A DNA stretch of 64,000 bases from Enterococcus mundtii (GTDB lineage Bacteria; Bacillota; Bacilli; Lactobacillales; Enterococcaceae), in NCBI RefSeq assembly GCF_003957375.1, contig NZ_CP025473.1, forward strand, positions 1,823,501-1,887,500. Direction: 5' to 3'. Position 1 is the stretch's first letter. Each line of letters opens with the position of its first letter. The notes under the pieces were generated by a model. It was given only the letters and a program-made list of their open reading frames with translations. It searched no databases and was not told where the DNA came from. The position numbers and the translations under genes were made by a program. Shown piece by piece: positions 60,832 to 64,000 of this stretch.

Positions 60832-61935
60832 ATGAATCTTGAAAAAATCAATGAATTACGCCAATGGATGGCTCAAAAAGAAATCGATCTTGCTTATATC
60901 AGTGATCCAGGTCATATCGCCTATTTTGCTGGTTATGAAAGTGAACCCCACGAACGTGTACTAGCTCTGTTTCTTCCACTTGACCAAGATCCTTTCTTGT
61001 TTACACCAGCGTTAGAAGTAGAAGATGCACAAAATAGTCCTTGGGCCTATGATGTCCGAGGTTATCTTGATAATGAAGATCCTTGGCTATTGATCGGGCA
61101 AGAGATCCGCACCCGTTATCCACAAATAAAAACGATCGGAATCGAAAAAAATGCGTTGACGGTTGATCGCTTTGACGCGTTATCGCAACAAATGACAAGC
61201 AGCGTCCGATTTGCTGACCTGACTCCGGTCATCCAACGTCTGCAATTGATCAAAACAACAAAAGAAAAAGAGCAATTGATTGCGGCAGGAAAGTGGGCAG
61301 ATGTAGCTTTTGAGATCGGTTTTCACTCCATCAAAGAAGGCGTAACGGAACAAGCGATTATTGCTGAAATCGAATATCAACTAAAAAAACAAGGGGTATC
61401 TCAAATGTCTTTTGACACGCTAGTTTTAGCGGGGACAAATGCAGCAAGCCCTCATGGAACACCTGGAAGTACCACGATCCAACCAAATGAACTTGTCTTG
61501 TTCGATCTAGGTGTCGTATGGGATGGCTATTGTAGTGATGCGACACGAACAGTTGCCTACCAAACACCGACAGAATTTCAAGAGAAAATCTACCAAATCA
61601 CGCTTGAAGCTCAATTAGCAGCCCAAGAAGCTGTTCGTCCAGGCGTCACAGCCGCTGAACTTGATCAAGTCGCACGTAACGTCATTGAAAGCTACGGCTA
61701 CGGCGAATACTTCAATCATCGTCTAGGTCATGGTATTGGTACAACTGTTCATGAATATCCCTCACTAGTTGCAGGCAATGATCTAGTGATCGAAGAAGGC
61801 ATGTGCTTCTCATTAGAACCAGGTATTTATATCCCTGATCAAGTAGGCGTAAGAATTGAAGATTGCGTCTATGTCACAAGTGACGGTTGTATCCCATTTA
61901 CAACAACACCAAAAGAATTATTAGTAGTGGAGTAA
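60832..61935 (+). CDS. pepQ: Xaa-Pro dipeptidase PepQ
   Basis: 367 residues from the ATG at 60832 (GAAGGATG upstream). N-terminal creatinase-like domain, then the pita-bread metallopeptidase with LFDLGVVWDGYCSDATRT (two Asp ligands), HRLGHGIGTTVHEYP (His), SLEPGIYIP (Glu) and RIEDCVYV (Glu). It splits X-Pro dipeptides in the cytoplasm. It is divergent from ccpA, with which it is often co-regulated. Its stop is followed at once by repeat family A. Confidence 0.95.
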   Translation: MNLEKINELRQWMAQKEIDLAYISDPGHIAYFAGYESEPHERVLALFLPLDQDPFLFTPALEVEDAQNSPWAYDVRGYLDNEDPWLLIGQEIRTRYPQIKTIGIEKNALTVDRFDALSQQMTSSVRFADLTPVIQRLQLIKTTKEKEQLIAAGKWADVAFEIGFHSIKEGVTEQAIIAEIEYQLKKQGVSQMSFDTLVLAGTNAASPHGTPGSTTIQPNELVLFDLGVVWDGYCSDATRTVAYQTPTEFQEKIYQITLEAQLAAQEAVRPGVTAAELDQVARNVIESYGYGEYFNHRLGHGIGTTVHEYPSLVAGNDLVIEEGMCFSLEPGIYIPDQVGVRIEDCVYVTSDGCIPFTTTPKELLVVE

Positions 61936-62054
61936 GGTTGTGAAAGAAGCGTTTTGACCTGAGCAGTAAGCTGGGAAATCAGAAAATAGCTTTCTATATT
62001 TTTTGATTTCTCAGCTTAATGTTGAAGGTCAGCTTCTTGAACACCGTTTGTCGA
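61936..62054 (+). repeat. Intergenic palindromic repeat family A, copy 3
   Basis: 119 bases from GGTTGTGAAAGAAGCGTTTT to TTGAACACCGTTTGTCGA. Head AAGAAGCG...GACC mirrors tail GGTC-GCTTCTTGAACACC; inner stem AAGCTGGGAAATCAGAAAAT against ATTTTTTGATTTCTCAGCTT. The first base is the last base after the pepQ stop codon. Confidence 0.8.
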
Positions 62055-62081
62055 GGTTGTGAAAAAAACGTTTTGACCTGT
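62055..62081 (+). repeat. Intergenic repeat family A, truncated copy 4
   Basis: GGTTGTGAAAAAAACGTTTTGACCTG repeats the head of copy 3 directly after its tail, then gives way to a terminator. Confidence 0.7.
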
Positions 62082-62134
62082 AAATAAGCGATAACCCCAA
62101 AGTAGAAACTCTTTTCGGGTTATCGCTTATTTTT
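62082..62134. terminator. Bidirectional terminator of pepQ and the GNAT gene
   Basis: AAATAAGCGATAACCC (62082-62096) pairs with GGGTTATCGCTTATTT (62117-62132), with T and A flanks. Confidence 0.92.
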
Positions 62135-62151
62135 AGTTGCTTTTTCTGATA

Positions 62152-62592
62152 TCAGTTAGTTGCCTGTTCATTTACTATTTGTTTCTTTAAATAGAATTTC
62201 GTTGTGCCAACAAAAGGCATATTTTCCACCGAAGCAAACACTTCAAAGCCGTGACTTTCGTAAAACTCTCTAGCTTGATAATCTTGTGTATTGACAGTCA
62301 TATATAAGCATTGATATTCTAATGCTGTTTGTTGAACCGCTTCTATTAATCGTGATCCGATGCCTTCGTGACGGTACGATTGATCTACGCCAAGCAATGA
62401 TAGATGCAAGGTATTTCCAAATAAAGATGCCACTGCGCCACCGATCCACTTCTCATCCTTAGATGCACTGATTGAAATGGTTTGAATTGTTAAGTGCTCA
62501 TTTGTAGAAAATGATTGCATATATTGTTCGTTCAGTAGACCAATGATTTTCTTTTCTGTTTCTTCGGATTCGCTTTTCTTGATCTCAATCAT
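62152..62592 (-). CDS. GNAT-family N-acetyltransferase
   Basis: 146 residues. The acetyl-CoA loop is QSYRHEGIGSRLIEAVQQ (R-x-x-G-I-G), followed by YMTVNTQDYQAREFYESHGFEVFA, the usual C-terminal strand and helix. It transfers an acetyl group; the acceptor is unknown. GGAGAGG lies before the ATG. It is alone between terminators. Confidence 0.88.
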   Translation of the reverse strand: MIEIKKSESEETEKKIIGLLNEQYMQSFSTNEHLTIQTISISASKDEKWIGGAVASLFGNTLHLSLLGVDQSYRHEGIGSRLIEAVQQTALEYQCLYMTVNTQDYQAREFYESHGFEVFASVENMPFVGTTKFYLKKQIVNEQATN

Positions 62593-62622
62593 TTACAATA
62601 TCCTCTCCACGTAAGATTAGAG

Positions 62623-62665
62623 AAAAAAGGACACGAATCAGGTTGTTTCCTGATCGTGCCTTTTC
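62623..62665 (-). terminator. Terminator of the YtxH-type gene
   Basis: AAAAGGACACGAATCAGG pairs with CCTGATCGTGCCTTTT; T residues follow on the minus strand. Confidence 0.9.
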
Positions 62666-62686
62666 TTGCTCACTTTTTAGTGTTGC

Positions 62687-63250
62687 TTATTTAAATGTAT
62701 CTTTTAGATCTTCTTTCGCAGTAGCTGCATCTTCTTTTGCCATTTCAGACAAGATTTTTGCATCTTCAGTTATTGGTTTAGCCTCGTCAATGCCTTCTTT
62801 TACAGTACTACCTGCTTGATCTGCTGTATCTTTGATGTCGATCATGATGTCTTCTTTCGCAGCTGTGGCTGTGTCGCCTAAATCAGCGGCAGATTTTTTG
62901 AAACGATCAGATAAATCAGCTGATTGTTCTTTCAAGGTCACTAAAATATCTTCTGATTCATCTCCTGCATCTGCTGTTGCGTCTGAGACTGTTTGTTTTA
63001 CATTACCAGCTAGATTGCCTGCTTGTTGTGAAAGATCTTGCGCTTTGTCTTTTGCGATACTTGTCAATTCAGTTGATTTTTCTTTTGCCATCTCTGTATA
63101 ATCAGAAGCCATATCTAGAAAATCATCCGCTTGTGCTGCTAATTCATCCCGTAATTCTTTACCTGATTTTGGTGCAAGTAGCAATGCTGCCACTGCTGCG
63201 GCTGTACCACCAATCACTGCACCTAGTAAAAATCCACCTTTTTTTGCCAT
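62687..63250 (-). CDS. YtxH-domain stress protein
   Basis: 187 residues. A glycine-rich N-terminal helix (GGFLLGAVIGGTAAAVAALLLAP) anchors it in the membrane; KSGKELRDEL is the YtxH mark. The rest is a long helical, Ala/Asp/Lys-rich chain with weak 11-residue LEA-like repeats (e.g. AKDKAQDLSQQAG, KEDIMIDIKDTADQAG). It is probably a general stress envelope protein. The ATG has AGGAGG upstream and lies two bases after the DUF948 stop. Confidence 0.85.
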   Translation of the reverse strand: MAKKGGFLLGAVIGGTAAAVAALLLAPKSGKELRDELAAQADDFLDMASDYTEMAKEKSTELTSIAKDKAQDLSQQAGNLAGNVKQTVSDATADAGDESEDILVTLKEQSADLSDRFKKSAADLGDTATAAKEDIMIDIKDTADQAGSTVKEGIDEAKPITEDAKILSEMAKEDAATAKEDLKDTFK

Positions 63251-63252
63251 GA

Positions 63253-63696
63253 TTATTTTCCTCCTGTCGTATCTGTTGTTGTTTTTTTGTGTTTAAAGAA
63301 TTTCACCGCAGTCCCACCGACTTTGCTGGCAACAGTTGCTTTTGCTGTTGTTTTACCGATGCCACCGACTTTTGTAACGATGTGTTTGCTTGAAGAATTC
63401 AATTCTGATACACTCTCGCTCAAATCAGCGACAGCTGTAAATAAAGGATCGATTGTTGCTACTTTTCCGTTGATATCATTCAATAATTCGTTGCTTTTCA
63501 CTAACAAGCCCTCGACTTGTCTCGATAAAAGATCAACATCTTTTGTAACGACTTCAATCGTTGTGTTTGCTTCTGTTACTGTTTGCTCTGCTTTTTCAAT
63601 CGTTTTTGCTAATCGAATCAATACACGTACTAGAAAGACCACAAGTATTGCAAAAGCAATTGCTGCAATCAAGCCAGCAATTTCTCCAACTGTCAT
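63253..63696 (-). CDS. DUF948-domain membrane protein
   Basis: 147 residues from the ATG at 63696 (AGGAGG upstream). One N-terminal helix (AGLIAAIAFAILVVFLVRVLI), then a coiled-coil-like region (TIEKAEQTVTEANTTIEVVTKDV) typical of DUF948, and a Thr/Lys-rich tail. DUF948 and YtxH genes are usual neighbours and are induced by general stress in Bacilli. The pair forms a short operon. Confidence 0.87.
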   Translation of the reverse strand: MTVGEIAGLIAAIAFAILVVFLVRVLIRLAKTIEKAEQTVTEANTTIEVVTKDVDLLSRQVEGLLVKSNELLNDINGKVATIDPLFTAVADLSESVSELNSSSKHIVTKVGGIGKTTAKATVASKVGGTAVKFFKHKKTTTDTTGGK

Positions 63697-63767
63697 AATC
63701 AAGCCTCCTTCTCCTCTTCCTTGCTATAAGGATAGCATTTTCATATTTTTTAAACAAATAAAAAATA

Positions 63768-63810
63768 GCAAAAAGCTTCAACTACCTACATTTTGATCAG
63801 CAGCTGAAGC
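63768..63810 (-). terminator. Probable terminator of galU
   Basis: GCTTCA (63775-63780) pairs with TGAAGC (63805-63810) with further inner pairing; TTTTTG follows on the minus strand. Confidence 0.65.
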
Positions 63811-63821
63811 ATCTCGCTTGT

Positions 63822-64000
63822 TTACTTTTTGTTAGTTGGTTCAGAAGTTTCTGTTGATTGATTGAAAGATGAAGGCGTCTCTGCTGCTAAAGACTTACCT
63901 AATGTTAGAATATATTCTCTTAACGGTCCACCCACTTCTGGATGTGTCAACCCATATTCGATGCTTGTTTTCATAAAACCAAATTTGTCGCCGACATCGT
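63822..64000 (-). CDS. galU: UTP-glucose-1-phosphate uridylyltransferase, C-terminal end (runs off the window)
   Basis: The last 59 codons are present: DVGDKFGFMKTSIEYGLTHP, then EVGGPLREYILTLGKSL and a Ser/Thr/Glu tail ending PTNKK. DVGDKFGFxK is the GalU C-terminal motif. GalU makes UDP-glucose from glucose-1-P, the product of PgcA at 37000. The body of the enzyme lies to the right of base 64000. Confidence 0.85.
   Translation of the reverse strand, partial: DVGDKFGFMKTSIEYGLTHPEVGGPLREYILTLGKSLAAETPSSFNQSTETSEPTNKK

Overview
The window is a low-GC Firmicute chromosome segment and reads as Enterococcus, probably the E. faecium / E. hirae / E. mundtii side of the genus. Grounds: a copY-copZ-copA operon with enterococcal cop boxes; Shine-Dalgarno sites of the AGGAGG type before most genes; a T-box before glyQS; the dinG-tseB-aspB-asnS and rpsU-yqeY-phoH-pgpH-ybeY-dgkA-era-recO-glyQS orders of Bacilli; and divergent ccpA/pepQ. 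The species is inferred from remembered proteins, not from a search. No rRNA, tRNA, CRISPR array, prophage or insertion sequence was seen.

Layout. 1-7.7 kb is accessory and metal-related: copper operon, a P-loop protein, a broken YjeM-type amino-acid permease, a broken Cd/Zn P-type ATPase with an ArsR-type operator, a decayed unknown gene, YccF, an SGNH hydrolase. 7.9-13.8 kb is asnS-aspB-tseB-dinG. 14-24.4 kb holds a cold shock protein, a BaeRF-like protein, a DacA-type PBP, a YdcF protein, a CLC antiporter behind a fluoride riboswitch, a FusB-family protein behind a leader-peptide attenuator, an HD protein, an rRNA methyltransferase, acylphosphatase and a lipoprotein YidC. 24.5-35 kb is the conserved ribosome/DNA-repair run glyS back to rpsU. 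35.2-39.9 kb has a Zur-like Fur protein, the PPDK regulator, an orphan CzrA-type ArsR protein, phosphoglucomutase and thioredoxin reductase. 40-47.4 kb is a beta-glucoside island: GH1 and GH4 phospho-glucosidases, an RpiR regulator, a IIBCA PTS and LicT. 47.6-51.6 kb is a heterodimeric ABC exporter and YneF. 51.8-56.8 kb is mntH, then a run of broken genes (MFS exporter, aldo-keto reductase, MerR regulator) and a frameshifted nfo. 57-64 kb is a class A PBP, ccpA/pepQ, a GNAT, two stress-type envelope proteins and the 3' end of galU.

Regulatory logic. The beta-glucoside island appears to have three layers. Predicted cre sites for CcpA, which is encoded in the same window, overlap the licT and rpiR promoters. 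A LicT antiterminator target and terminator precede licT, and a second degenerate target precedes the PTS gene. TTTACAAAA-type dyads sit in the GH4-GH1 promoter beside rpiR. Metal control is also visible: two CopY boxes, an SmtB/CzrA-like operator before the Cd/Zn ATPase, a Zur-like box and a DtxR/EfaR-like box before mntH.

Main points for a second look. (1) A fusB leader peptide with an SD-sequestering hairpin. (2) Two families of about 115-120 bp palindromic intergenic repeats, each at two or more loci. (3) Single-base losses in short G/C runs that break several otherwise complete genes, which could be read errors or real decay. (4) A decayed MerR/AKR/MFS cassette. (5) A RAT-like element with no room for a terminator. 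(6) Unassigned structured leaders before ydcF and yidC. No wholly new defence or metabolic system was found.
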